Positions 12,438 through 24,117 of a stretch of DNA of 64,000 bases are shown here, piece after piece. This DNA comes from Epichloe hybrida (Eukaryota; Ascomycota; Sordariomycetes; Hypocreales; Clavicipitaceae): assembly GCA_019022495.1 (NCBI GenBank), contig JAFEKR010000022.1, positions 744,001-808,000 on the forward strand, written 5' to 3'. Both the position numbers and the translations under genes were made by a program. How positions within the stretch are numbered: the stretch's first letter is position 1; each line of letters begins with the position of its first letter. Below the pieces are notes generated by a model. The model was not told where the DNA came from. It saw only the letters and a program-made list of their open reading frames with translations, and made no database searches.

Positions 12438-12540
12438 TGATATTTCGGGCCTTAGGTATGGCTTTGCACGGGATAGGATAATGGAGTTGGAGTTTGAAGC
12501 TGAGGATAGCGATGGGTTCATGTTCTACGGAAAATGAGTC

Positions 12541-12807
12541 TCACCAAGGCTGACTTCTTATTACATACGGATTACACTGGACGGTGGGGTAAGAAATGAT
12601 GTGAGTTAGACTATATTAGCTGTGTTAAAGTGCCGCATCTTTTATCAAAACTCGGCAGGTGACTTAAGCCTAAGATCAACGGCTCAATAAGCGAGCAAAA
12701 TACGGATTAAAGGCGAACCCGTTAACCTTTGCCTAAGATGAACGGCTAAGTTAGCGGGTAAAGCAGAGGCAAGGACTAATCTCCCCTAATCTCCCCTAAT
12801 CTCCTTA
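12541..12807. other. Spacer with short direct repeats
   Basis: No gene seen. Two imperfect copies of a unit beginning GCCTAAGAT and containing AACGGCT lie near 12667 and 12731, and a CTCCCCTAAT unit is repeated at 12781-12805. Confidence 0.5.
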
Positions 12808-13030
12808 AGCGTGCTACGGCTTGTGGGTCAGTCGGGCCCCCACAGCCCCCTTGCTACAAGGTTAGTAACCGCGTAGGTACGCGAAAGTGTAGTATAGTAA
12901 TTTATATAAGGAAAATTAGCATAATATTTATTATTAATATATTTATGCATAGTCAAATGTACCTCTAATTCACTTCTATTTAATTAGATATAGACCCTAG
13001 CTAAGGTGACTCCACAAGCCGTAGCACGCT
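12808..13030. mobile_element. Small non-autonomous DNA element (MITE)
   Basis: A 223-bp element with perfect 19-bp terminal inverted repeats, AGCGTGCTACGGCTTGTGG at 12808-12826 and its exact reverse complement at 13012-13030. The interior is too short to code. No target-site duplication can be shown, because the right end is directly joined to a truncated LTR whose first T is shared with it. Superfamily unknown. Confidence 0.8.
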
Positions 13031-13176
13031 GTCACAACTGTGGTTAGGGAGATGTAAACGGAGTGAAAGCTAAGGTTCTTAGTTATAGCTAGAGAGCTAC
13101 TACTTAGGGGTAAGTATATAAAGGTCTTAAACTCTAACCTCCTATATACCTTATAGGTAATTTTTATCTAAATACC
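13030..13176 (-). repeat. Truncated Gypsy-type LTR fragment
   Basis: 147 bp matching, in reverse orientation, the outer 147 bp of the LTR of the Gypsy element at 33376-41187. It is directly followed by a full LTR of the same family, forming a tandem of the shared part. Confidence 0.85.
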
Positions 13177-13443
13177 TGTCACGACTGTGGTGGGGGAGAT
13201 ATAAACGGAGTAAAGGCTAAGGTTCTTAGTTGTAGCTAGAGAGCTACTACTTAGAGGTAAGTATATAAAGGTCTTAAACTCTAACCTCCTATATACCTTA
13301 TAGGTAATTCTTATCTAAATACCTTACTATATATATATAGCTATCTAGTAATTACTTAGTTATTTGCATAACCTAAGGCTTATCTAAGGGTTTTATTATA
13401 TAACTATTCTATCCCTACCTCCCTAGCCTCCGTGCTCCTGACA
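13177..13443 (-). repeat. Solo LTR of the Gypsy family
   Basis: 267 bp in reverse orientation, exactly the length of the LTRs at 33376 and 40921, starting TGTCACGACTGTG and ending TCCTGACA. No internal region follows. Flanking 5-mers (ATACC, CGGAA) do not match, so recombination between two insertions is likely. Confidence 0.88.
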
Positions 13444-14035
13444 CGGAAAAAGAAGGAGCAGAGGGGATATCGCGCCTTATGCGCGATGTGTTCGAACTAT
13501 ATGCATTGCTATTAATTCCTATTTCTAGTGTTTTCATTCTTCTATTTGGCTACCTATTTCTAGCTCTCTAATAATAATCTTTATAATCTAAAGCAGCCTT
13601 TCTAATAACAGATCGATATAATTTCTTATATGCGATATTAACGTAAGTATGGGGTGGCAGGCAGAGAAGGTATGCTAACTTATTAGTTAGTAGATCGAGC
13701 GCTATTTCAATAACGCTGGAAATAACAGATCGTCCGCAGATTTGTAGCTATACAATGCGACATGCCTGATGACAGCGCTCAACTGGCGAGAGTCCGGCAC
13801 GCGTCAGGGCGATCCCACACTGCGTGATGGGAACAAGTTAAGAGCTTATTGATTTTTAGCATTGCAGAATAACATGGAGAACTCGTCTCGATCGACGGCA
13901 GCGGGCATACAATCTCTGGCATGGCTCGTGCCCCGCCCACCTTACTGTAGTAGGTCCTAGTAATTCCGAAGCAGCAGCAACGGCGACTTCTGGTGGAAAT
14001 TCTTTGGGATTACTGGGACCCCACTATATGTATGT
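13444..14035. other. Unique-looking DNA without a visible gene
   Basis: Mixed composition: AT-rich to about 13660, then normal. The phrase AATAACAGATCG occurs near 13605 and 13733. No open frame or domain could be supported. Confidence 0.4.
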
Positions 14036-14040
14036 GTACT

Positions 14041-14260
14041 TGTCAGGAAGAGCTCCCTGAAGCATTGGATGTGTGGGCGACGGGCGCGCATTAACTAGGA
14101 TAAGACATCGGTGGAGACGAATGTATTAGAAGTACCTCCGTAGACTAGTTATTACTATAGCGCACTATGTACCCTTTAGGTATAAAAGTTAGCTACCGTC
14201 TGCACCTCTGATTAATTAAAGGGAACACTTTTTATTATCTATTTACACCCCTACCTAATA
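14041..14260 (+). repeat. Copia-2 left LTR
   Basis: 220 bp. Its left 60-70 bp keep normal GC while the right part is transition-mutated. Confidence 0.93.
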
Positions 14261-16550
14261 GTTATAAGCCTAGGTGGTTTTTATTGCTAAATTTTATTAT
14301 TATCTTTAAAGTATTAAGCTCTATTAGATTAATTAAATTAATACTTGCTAATATTATAAGATAAACGCCCTTATTATATTAATTAATAGTTAATTAATAT
14401 ATCCTACGCTTCCCTTATATAGTGTGTTCCCCTTTAATATATCTAAAGAAACTCTAAATATGGTATTATTATTAGAGAAGGACTAGATTAAGTGGTTTAT
14501 GTAAATTAAGAATTACGCGGAATCCTATAGGGTCTAGGAGTATATTAACCTAAATAAGGTTAAATTACTTAAAGAACTTATAATACCTGCGTACTTATAA
14601 AGGGGTTAGAGACTAGAGATTATAGAGAATAACCCTAATACTCTTAAGGATTAGAAGCTAGTATATAAAGATATAAAGGATTACTTTAATTTTAAATATA
14701 AGGAGCTTTAATTTAAGCTTATAAAGTATTATAATCTAGCTAAATAAATACTAAAGATTAGGGAATATATTTATAAGACCCTTTTAAAGAATATTTAAGA
14801 TTCCCTTAACTTTAATACTAAGGTTAAGGAGAAGGAGTCTATTTAATATTATATTTAAAGGATACTCTTACTTCTTTATAAGTAGTATAAGCTAAATATA
14901 AAGAAGATACTAATCCTTATAGAGAACTATTTAAATAATTATTTATAAGCTAAAGGTACCTATAATTAGTATAAGTAGGCTATAATAATTAAAGTACTTT
15001 AGAGGAATTATCTAGACCTTAGGACCTAATAGACTAAAGAGATAATGCTATATAAGTTTATTACGCCTCTTTAAAGTAAATATAAGTTATTTTAGAAGAA
15101 ATAGAATAACTTACTTAATAAAGGGACGAAAATAAGCTTAATTAAAGCTATTACTAAGTTTAAAAGGGACTATAAGGCCCCGCTAAAGGAACTAAAGACT
15201 ACTAATACTCTTACAAGCAATGGATTAAATGATTTAACAAAGCTAGAGAGGCCTAAGTGCCCTAGATATACGAATTATAATATAAAGGATACCTTAAAGT
15301 GGTGGGAATCCTGTAATTTATTTAAGGCTCTTTATAAGCTAGAAGCTACTCTAAAGAACTAGGAAGTTAGGAAGAACTCTAAAGAGAATATTAAGAAGTA
15401 TCTTAAGGCTAACCTATAGGAGAAATTAAAGGCTATAAATTAGAAGCTAGAAAAGAAAGGTAATAAGATTATTATGCCTTTGTAAAACCCTACGAACAAC
15501 TTAGTAGCTATTACTCTAGGCAAAAAGTTAGCTAATATATTATTATTTGTACGCTTTAAGCATATGGAATTATTAAAGGAAAGCATGAATTTATTAAACG
15601 CTAGGAATAACTTAGAATTAAGAAGGAATATAGTCCTTTATAACTCTAGAGTAAATATTTATATCTTTAATAATATCTAATGGTTTAAATAATCTAAATT
15701 TAATAAGGATGTAGTAACAGAGGTTAAGGCTAGTAGCACAATCTATATAGCTTTAGGTTAAGGGCCTATAAGTATATCTATTATAGATCTTATATTATAA
15801 AGAGCGAGAACTATTATATTAGAAATAGCTTTATTTATTCCTGAATTCCATGTTAATCTAGTATTAGTGACGATTATGATAAAGGTAGGCATCTTCTAGA
15901 ATTAAAAGAAGGGATTTCTCTATAAAGGAAACTAGCTTGTGGCTAGGGTATATAATATTAATAAGCTTTATATGCTTTTAAGGCTATTAGAAGACCTAAA
16001 AGAGGCTAACGCTATATTAAGCAAAGCTCCTAGGCTACCTATAAGAGGAAATGCAAATCTCTAGTATTATAGAAGTGGTTATCTAGGTAAAAGGGCTTTT
16101 GCAAAGCTTATAAACATGACTTTAGGCATTAAATTAATAGGACCTAAGCTTATAGAGTGTGAGATCTATGCTATAGGCAAAGCTAAGCGCTAGAGATTAT
16201 AGGTTATACCTAAAGGACTTCCTTAAGGACTAGGTTATAGGCTTTTAGTTAATCTAGAGTACTATAACTCTCCTTATTAGAATAGCAATAGGTATTAGTG
16301 TGTTTTTACATGCCTTATAACCTTAATACGATTCTTTTACTTATTTAAATTAAAGAATAGGATTTGTAATAGCTTCCGTATAATAGTCAGAGCATTGCAA
16401 TACAATACAATACATTACATAATACAATACATCCAAAATTTTACAATACAATACAATACATGTATTATTTGTATTGTTTTGTATTTTTTTTTCTTTTTTT
16501 TAGTTTTAAGTAAATTCCTTAATTATAAGGTATATATAGTTAATATAATA

Positions 16551-16770
16551 GCTTATAATAGCTTATAATAGCTTATAATAGCTTATAATAGCTTATAATA
16601 GCTTATAATAGCTTATAATAGCTTATAATAGCTTATAATAGCTTATAATAGCTTATAATAGCTTATAATAGCTTATAATAGCTTATAATAGCTTATAATA
16701 GCTTATAATAGCTTATAATAGCTTATAATAGCTTATAATAGCTTATAATAGCTTATAATAGCTTATAATA
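16551..16770 (+). repeat. 22 perfect copies of a 10-bp unit
   Basis: Unit GCTTATAATA, repeated 22 times without a single difference. A shorter array of the same unit is at 24371-24437 in a related element. Confidence 0.97.
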
Positions 16771-17074
16771 TTACTTATATATATATATTATATAACTTTT
16801 ATTACTTATATAACTTATATAACTTAAAATATTATAAGTGTAAAAGTTTAATTAAAATAAATAAGCAATAAATAAATATAATATAAATATAAGTATTTAT
16901 AAGTAAATTACTATAGAAAAAGCTAGACTTTTTAGTTATTTAGTATTTAAAGGTTTTTTAAAATATTAATAAAATAAAATTCCTTTCTTTTTTATGTTTT
17001 TTAATATTATACTATTTATAATTTTATACTAATAAAAAGTAAGTCCTAATATAACTATAAGACTTACTTAAGTA

Positions 17075-17560
17075 TATTTCTCTCTTTTAAACTAAAATTA
17101 TATAACTAAGTAAAGAGATTACTATATTTATAGTATAACTAATAAGACTTACTTTTAGACTTACTTTTTTATATATATTTCTTTTTAGCTAGAATTATAT
17201 AACTAAGTAAAGAGATAATACTAGGTTTATAGTGTAACTAATGAGGCCCACTTTTAGACCCACTTTTGTATATATGTTTTTTTAAGCTAGAATTATATAA
17301 CTAAGTAAAGAGATAATACTAGGTTTATAGTGTAACTAATAGGACCCATTTTTAGACCCACTTTTGTATATATGTTTTTTTAAGCTAGAATTATATAACT
17401 AAGTAAAGAGATAATACTAGGTTTATAGTGTAACTAATAGGACCCACTTTTAGACCCACTTCTGTATATATGTTTTTTAGCGAGAATTATATAACTAAGT
17501 AAAGAGATAATACTAGGTTTATAGTATAACTAATAGGATCCACTTTTGGATCCACTTTTA
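17075..17560 (+). repeat. Tandem repeats of about 98 bp
   Basis: About five copies. The phrase AGAATTATATAACTAAGTAA recurs at 17191, 17289, 17387 and 17483 (the flanking base varies slightly), giving steps of 98, 98 and 96. Each unit includes a paired CCCACTTTTAGACCCACTTT or its TTACTTTTAGACTTACTTT version. Confidence 0.85.
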
Positions 17561-20500
17561 AAAACACTTTATAACTAAGTAAGTAAGCTAAAAGTAGTAT
17601 AAATAATTAAACTTACTTTTAAAGCTTATTTATTTATTTACTTAATATTAAAAAAAATAGTGTATATATTATAATTATTCTTTATATAATATTTTAACCT
17701 TTGTTTATAAACTTTTCCTAGGTTTTTTCCTTCTCTTTTAGTTTAAAGAAGGTTAAAAGCTAATATAATTTATTATAATTATAATAAAATAGTTTAATAG
17801 TAAAAGAAGTATGTATTAAATAAGGATTAATTTTCTCTTTATAATAAATTCCTTATATATATAAGTATATTTTTATTAGAGTTTTAATCTTATTTATTTA
17901 GAATTATAAATTATTTCTTTAGGGTAAATATTATATTTAAAGTAAAAAAACTATATTAAAATATATAGTAAATCTTAAAAAGAATCTAGAAAGATAAATT
18001 AACCTTTAAAATATAGAGAATAAATATTACTATAAGTTAAGCCTAGATAATACTATTTATAGCTACCCTATATATATATATAGCTTAATAGTCTAAATTA
18101 GCTAAAACTTTATAATTCTATAACTAAATACCTAAATAGTATAAAAATTTAAGGATATCTTATTTAGATTATATGAAAAATCTACTATATAATAAGTATA
18201 TATACTACCTTACCTTTTTAACAATATATTGTATTGTATTGTATTGTATTGTATTGTATTGTATTGTAATGTATTGTATTGTATTGTATTATAATGTATT
18301 TTTATATAATAAATAATTATAATAAATTATAGAAAATAGATGTAAGCATAGGAAGACCCTTAATATATTAAGAAAAAAGCATTCTTTAAATTAGATATAA
18401 AATAATATTACTAAGATATTATGTATTCAAAATAAGCTTACTTTTCTAAATAAGCTAAAACTTTATAGATTTTTAAATAAATAACTAAATTATATATAAA
18501 AATAAGGTTACTATAATTAGATTACTTAAAAAAACTACTATATAATAAATTTATATAAGACCCCACTTTTAATTTTCTCTAACAATACATTGTATTGTAT
18601 GTATTGTATTGTATTGTATTGTATTTTTAATACAATACAATACACAATACAATACATAGGGCAATACAATACAATACAATACATCGAAGGGCCAAAAAAT
18701 ACAATACAATACAATACAACAATGCTCTGATAATAGTGGTGTTTCTAAGCACTTAATTTAGGGTTTAGCTATGATTTTTGTATAGTAATATTAAAAAGGC
18801 CCTCTTTACAAAGAATATAAAGGATAAGATAGCCCTCGCAGGCATTGTGGTTTATAATTCAGCTCCCTTAACACCTAGTTAGAACGGTAAGATAAAGAGA
18901 TCTAAGGGGGTGGTTAAGCAAAAGGCCTGTATATTAAGTCTAGAGGCTAGATTCCTATTAGAACTTAATAGTAAGATCTTTAACATAGCGGTTTATCTAT
19001 TAAATCAAATGCCTTTTAAGCATCACAGGAAATAAACTACACTATACAAACTTTAGTAGAATTAGGCTAGGAAAACTGTCCCTGCCTATTCGTAGATATT
19101 AGAGACCTAAAAGCCCTTAATTTCGTACCTCTAAGCTTATAGATATAAAGCGTTTCCTATAATAACAAAAGCCCTAGAGCATATTAAATTAAATAACTCA
19201 ATCCCTTAGTTAGAGTAGAAAGCTTATATTAGATACCTCGTAGGTTATAAGGGTAAATCTTAGTATATTATCTAGGTTCTAACCCTTAGTAATTATAAGG
19301 TTATTATATTAACATATATATGGTTTAATGAGGCTTTATTCTTTAAACTAGAAGAAGAGATTAAATTAGCCTAGAAAGAGAAGATATTAATAATTATGCT
19401 ACTTAAAGAGCTTAAAGCTAAAGACCTTAATAAAGAAATTAGTTAAGACCTTATAGGAATAGACCTAGAAGAGGAGAATCATGACTTTTAGCCCTTAGTT
19501 ATAGAGTAAGAAAACAATTAGTTTAAAGTAAAAACACTACCTTATATATTAGGGTAAGAAAGCAGCTATATTAGTGCTCTTTTAACCCCTCCTAACTTCT
19601 CTTATAAGGCACTAGTTACTATAGAGAACATAGAGCTTTAGGTATAAGGTAATAATACGCTATTTTATAAGATTAATAAATTTATAAGTAACGTAATAGC
19701 TAAATACGCGGAGACTACTGCGGAGACTAGCGAAATTACTACTAAGAGTAGTAAGACTATAGAGAATTACAGTCCTTGTAATAATAGTATTAATCTAAAT
19801 AATATTATAACTAGAAAATATTAATAAAAGGATTTAAGGAAAGCTAGGTAAGTATAGTTTTCTTTTGCTTTCTCTATAGCGCTCTAAGGAACTTAGTATA
19901 ATTTATATATTAAAGATATGCCTCTAGAACCTACCTATTATTACTAGGTAATAGCATTACTATATTATAACTACTAGAAGAAAGTAATTATAAAGGAGCT
20001 TTTAAAGCTTCTATCCTTAAACTACTAGGAGAATATACCTAAGGAACTAATTAATCCTAATAAATATAAGGAAATTATTAACCTTAGCTAGGTTTTTAAA
20101 TATAAAACTAATAAAAAAGGCATAGTTATAAAGTTTAAGGCTTAAATAGTAGTATAAGGTAATTAATAACTAAAGGATAACCTTAATAACTATACTATAA
20201 CACTTGCTTCTTAATCTTTATAAATGCTACTTACAGTTTATTACGTAAATAATCTTAATACTTAATAATATAATATTTAGAATACCTTCCTACACATAGA
20301 ACTTAAAGAACTTATCTTCTATAAGCCCCTAGAGGGTATAAACACAAAAGGTTGTCTCTAGAAAATAATTAGAGCTTTATATAGGCTACAGGAAGCTCCC
20401 TAATATTGGTTTCTTTATTTAATAAGATTCCTTTTAGAGCTTAGCTTTATCTAAGGGAAAGAAAACCTATGTATCTTTATAAAGGATAATTTTATCCTGT

Positions 20501-21576
20501 TTTTCTACGTAGATAATATTATAGTGCTTTACCCTAATAGATCTAAAGTAGAATTTAAAGAATTATATAAGCAATTAATAAACAGCCTAGATGTTAAGGA
20601 CTAAGGTAAATTAAAGTGGTTCCTAGGCATTAAAATTATTAGAAATCGCGAAACTAAAGAGATATAGTTATTATAAGAATTGTATATTTAAAAGATTACT
20701 TAGAAGTTTATTCCTAATATCATTAACAATAAGTTAAAGAGTTTAATTATAGCTCCTCTCCTAACGGCTATAATTTACCTAAATAATAATAAAGCTTTAG
20801 ACAAAGAAATCAGCTACTATAAAGCAATTATAGGCTCTTTAGTGTACCTTTATATTATTAAAAAACCTAATATAGCATTTATAGCTTTAAAGCTAGCCTC
20901 TTTTATAATAAATCTATTAGTAAAGTATATTAAGCTAGCATAGGGTGCTTTATTATACGCTTAGAACATAAAGAAATTCTACTTATAATATTCAGGCGTA
21001 AATAGCTTTAATACGTTGTTTTCTAGCATAGATGCTTTACTTAGTAACAATCCTAAGACTTAGAAGTTAACATAAGGCTATATCTTTATTATATATAGCG
21101 CTATAATTAATTAGAAGTCTAGAAGGTAATATTACGTAATAACTTTAAGCATAGAAGCAGAGCTCTTTACCCTAAATTATAGTGTAAAAGAGCGTATTTC
21201 TCTTAGTAAGCTACTTTGTAATATTAATATACGCGTTTTACTGCTCTTAATTATCTAGTGTAATAATAAGTAAATAATCTAAATTACTAAATATACAGAA
21301 GGAAGGCTTTAAACTAGCCTTAAATACCTTAATATAAATTAGATATAAATTTAAGAGTAGTGTGTAATAGGTAATATTAAGGTAAATTAAATAAAGACCT
21401 CTAAGATACCTATAAATAGCTTTATAAAGCCTCTATTAGGTTAAATATATAAGGACTTTTACTATAGAATTAGCATAAGGGAGATTCCTGCCTAATTATA
21501 ATACTAGAGATTATTCACGATCTCTTCCTACGCCTTAGATTATTAGCTTTAATAGTTATCTTAGCTATGGGGGGTA

Positions 21577-21796
21577 TGTTAGGAAAAGCTCCCTAAAGCA
21601 TTAGATATATAGGTAAGGGGCGTGTATTAACTAGGATAAGATATTAGTGGAGACGAATGTATTAGAAGTACCTCCGTAGACTAGTTATTACTATAGTGCA
21701 CTATGTATCCTTTAGGTATAAAAGTCGGCTGCCGTCTGCACCTCTGATTGATCAAAGGGAACACTTTTCATCATCTATCTACACCCCTACCTGACA
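21577..21796 (+). repeat. Copia-2 right LTR
   Basis: 220 bp. The right 90 bp (next to unique DNA) keep normal composition; the left part is mutated to A/T. Confidence 0.93.
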
Positions 21797-21801
21797 GTAC
21801 T

Positions 21802-22192
21802 TAATTGGGTGGACGGCAGCCAATTGATTATGGCTGGTAGGTACCGGTCACACCAACGCCTGCCACAGCACTTGAAGCTGCACAGGCTTATCGTGTGGAG
21901 CGTTAGCCTTTTTGCGTTCTCCTTGTCCAAAGCTCTTTAGTATTTCGGTCATTTATATATTGCAGTTCTTATTTTAATCCTTGCACAAAAAGAAATGGAA
22001 AATGGAAGAAGAGGAGCATTTCTGGCGCTATTGAGAGTTAGCTCGAGCATATTTGAAATCTCGTCTCACCCCACGATGGCAGAGCAAATGGGATTCGTTT
22101 CAAGATTAAGACTTGAGGAAAATGTTTTCCTCATGAATGGTCCCGTGGTTACATCCAAACTGGGGACAGAACACAGTATTCGTGACAGGCAA
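21802..22192. other. 3' flank of the kinase gene
   Basis: Normal-composition DNA between Copia-2 and the kinase stop. It should hold the kinase 3' UTR. The plus-strand frame starting at 21995 runs antisense to the kinase and is not supported. Confidence 0.45.
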
Positions 22193-23858
22193 TCAATCAT
22201 CCGACTCTGTAGACCCTGGCTCTCTCCAATGATCAACCCAATGGATTTTTGCCACAGCCTCTTCAGCGGAAATACGGTTCTCTGGTTCATGTTGCATCAA
22301 ACCTTCCATCACACTTAAGAGACAACGCAATGCCTCATAATCCTCTTCGATGCAGTCGGCTTTCTCAATCTCGTCGTTGCTCTCTGTGTTTGAAATGATT
22401 TTCTGTCTGCGTGGTTCAAAACTTTGGCTGAGAGGGACGTATGTGCCGTTGGCTATCATGAATGTTAGTCGGGTGGCTGGGAGAGAAGTAGGATGGGGTA
22501 AAATAACTCCAGAGAGCACAAGGGCAGAGTGAACACGAGGAAATGAAGACAGCGAGAACTAACGCAGAGGAGCGAACTTCGGGTTTTCCTTGACCATCTG
22601 CAGCCACTGCTCGTGCCACTTGGGGGGCAATGGCCCTATAACCTGCATCTGTTTTTGAATCTCCTTCTCTTTGCAAGAAGGAAATCCAAATGGCTCCATC
22701 TGATAAAACAAGGTATGAATCTGCAGGCATGCAATGCGACACGGTCAGTGATAAAATAGAGCTGCTGGCAGCGGCAGACTTACCACGCAACCCGCTCTCC
22801 ATAGATCGTGCCGATAATCGAAGGAACCGATAAAAAAAGTTTCTGGGGATCGCAGGTCTGGGGGTTGGGCGATCTCGGATCGGGTCTCGTTTATAGGAAA
22901 TGATTCTCCCCAATCTATCAAGCGAATGTCTTCATCTGGGCAATCAAACCACCCCGGCCAACCGGTAGTCTCTAAAAGATGTTTCGGGAGATTTTCTGGC
23001 AATGGATCAACTCCCGTATAGTCTGCAATACGAGGCTCGCCCCCAAGGACCTCCAAGATGTAGTTCTCATCCTCATCCTCAAGTATGCTTTGGCAGGTGA
23101 ACGCCGTATTGCCAGGAGAAATATCTGCTGAAAATTAACAGATGGAACAGAACTATGTATTTAGTTGAGGTGATACGCTATTGGTCATACCTCCATGCAC
23201 AATCCCGGATTCATGCATAGCATGAATGCTTTCCAAGAGTTGCTTGGAAGCTCTGAGAATGGTATCAGGCCGCAAGGTTTCTTGCACCTCGAAGTTATTG
23301 TAAAGCATCAGCATCGAAGAAACTGCAGGCCCTAGTAGTTCGACAACAAGACATGTATGAGTTCCGTTTGGCCCCTGATGTTGAAAAGTTTCTAGGAGTT
23401 GAGCAAAGTATTTCGGGTTTGATGGCGTGTTACAGACATATTTGTGTTCTAAAGCCACGAAGGCTTTTATATCTGGATCTTCGTCAAGGGAGCTTGTTGA
23501 AGCCCTGGCCTGCTTGATCTTCAGAGAGACCCATTGCCTGCCATGGATTAGCCTGGTGGAATCAGAATGGCTCGACATGCGGGGCCGTTGAGAAAAAGAG
23601 ATTATCATACTCCCGGTGGGTATCTCTCGCCAGCCAGACCGTTGAATAGCCCCCGTATCCAAGTTTGTATCGGATCGTGTACCTGCCGTTGTGAAATGCA
23701 TCGCCAAGTGCTACTGGGTGAAATCCCCCTTGTATATAGCACTCAAGTGGTTCGTGGGGTTGAACAGTAGCGACACGACGGTATTTATCCTGCCAAGAGT
23801 AGCCTCCTGGATTTCGTGGTTGAGCCGCCGGTTTAGGGTGCTGGACATCTGGAAGCAT
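22193..23858 (-). CDS. SRPK-like serine/threonine protein kinase, five exons
   Basis: Exons on the minus strand: 23858-23611, 23552-23191, 23124-22784, 22720-22564 and 22452-22193. Introns of 58, 66, 63 and 111 nt have GT-AG ends and the last has a CTAAC branch site. The joined frame is uninterrupted, 455 aa. Kinase features: glycine loop LGYGGYSTVW (67-75), VSLK with K94, catalytic HGDISPGN with D204 and N209, metal-binding DWG at 274-276 in place of DFG, RSPE at 295-298 as the APE equivalent, then DLWRAGC (310-316). HGD and DW/FGES variants, with a split domain, are usual in fungal SRPK-like kinases, which phosphorylate SR-type proteins; this paralogue's substrate is unknown. It lies between Copia-2 and a second hAT-like element yet shows no RIP damage. 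Start: the ATG precedes a typical GGFHPVALGD lead-in to the domain. Probably functional. Confidence 0.88.
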
Positions 23859-24117
23859 GGTTTTAAGAAGCGGAAGGCGTACGAAGTAAAACGAAGAGCG
23901 TTACCAATGATGAGTGACGTAGAAGAGACTATGGACTTGAAAAGGGCAGGAGAGGCTCGTTTAAAGTTGTGGCGTGCGAAATTACAGCCAGCGGGAATAG
24001 CAATTGTTGCCATTGGCCTTGACTTATCTAGTGGTTCCACAAGGTTCCGCAAATCCTACATGTACACCTATCTCCTTAGGCGTCATAAGCCTTGTGAATC
24101 CGTGGGGCACCCACAGC
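23859..24117. promoter_or_regulatory. Kinase upstream region
   Basis: 259 bp of unique DNA between the kinase start and the terminus of a hAT-like element. Only this short stretch is left for the promoter and 5' UTR. No clear TATA box. An alternative minus frame from 24052 overlaps exon 1 out of frame and is not favoured. Confidence 0.4.

Larger units (their letters stand above)
16388..18729. mobile_element. hAT-like transposon with pentanucleotide hairpin ends
   Basis: Termini are CAGAGCATTG at 16388-16397 and its complement CAATGCTCTG at 18720-18729, flanked by the 8-bp duplication ATAATAGT (16380-16387 and 18730-18737). An 8-bp duplication with a CAGAG terminus fits the hAT superfamily. 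Next to each terminus are arrays of a CAATA/TATTG pentamer that switch orientation, so each end could fold back. A decamer array (16551-16770) and a 98-bp tandem array (about 17075-17560) follow. The 2.3-kb body is extremely AT-rich and I see no transposase, so it is non-autonomous or destroyed. Reverse orientation is equally possible. Confidence 0.85.
14460..21440 (+). pseudogene. Copia-2 gag-pol remnant
   Basis: Order of recognisable parts: gag-like region 14460-15500, protease region about 15620-15990, GAG-pre-integrase about 16040-16379, then after the inserted element the integrase core from 18738 with APLTPS (18858-18875) followed by NGKIKRSKG, reverse transcriptase 20290-20700 with FFYVDNIIVL at 20509-20538, and RNase H near 21060-21290. 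The second active-site aspartate reads N, a G-to-A change. Most interruptions are TAG/TAA in place of glutamine codons. It is non-functional, but the domain order is that of Ty1/Copia (integrase before reverse transcriptase). Confidence 0.9.
14041..21796 (+). mobile_element. Copia-2: LTR retrotransposon (Ty1/Copia) with nested hAT-like element
   Basis: Bounded by two 220-bp LTRs (TGTCAGGAAG...CTGACA) and the 5-bp duplication GTACT at 14036-14040 and 21797-21801. Coding direction is plus. It is interrupted within the integrase region by a 2.34-kb hAT-like element (16388-18729) with its own duplication; without that the element is about 5.4 kb, a usual Copia size. The interior carries stops in all frames from RIP. 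Confidence 0.94.

Noticed and set aside
12777..12806. CCCCTAAT repeats resembling telomere sequence
   Set aside because: Only two to three units with the wrong spacing for TTAGGG, inside unique DNA.
16551..16770. Regular repeats suggestive of a CRISPR array
   Set aside because: The units are contiguous 10-mers without spacers, in a fungal chromosome.
21995..22318. 107-codon plus-strand frame
   Set aside because: It is antisense to the last kinase exon and its 3' flank.
23711..24052. Minus frame with a mitochondrial-looking N-terminus upstream of the kinase
   Set aside because: It overlaps kinase exon 1 in another frame and ends at a stop; no intron pair joins it to the kinase convincingly.
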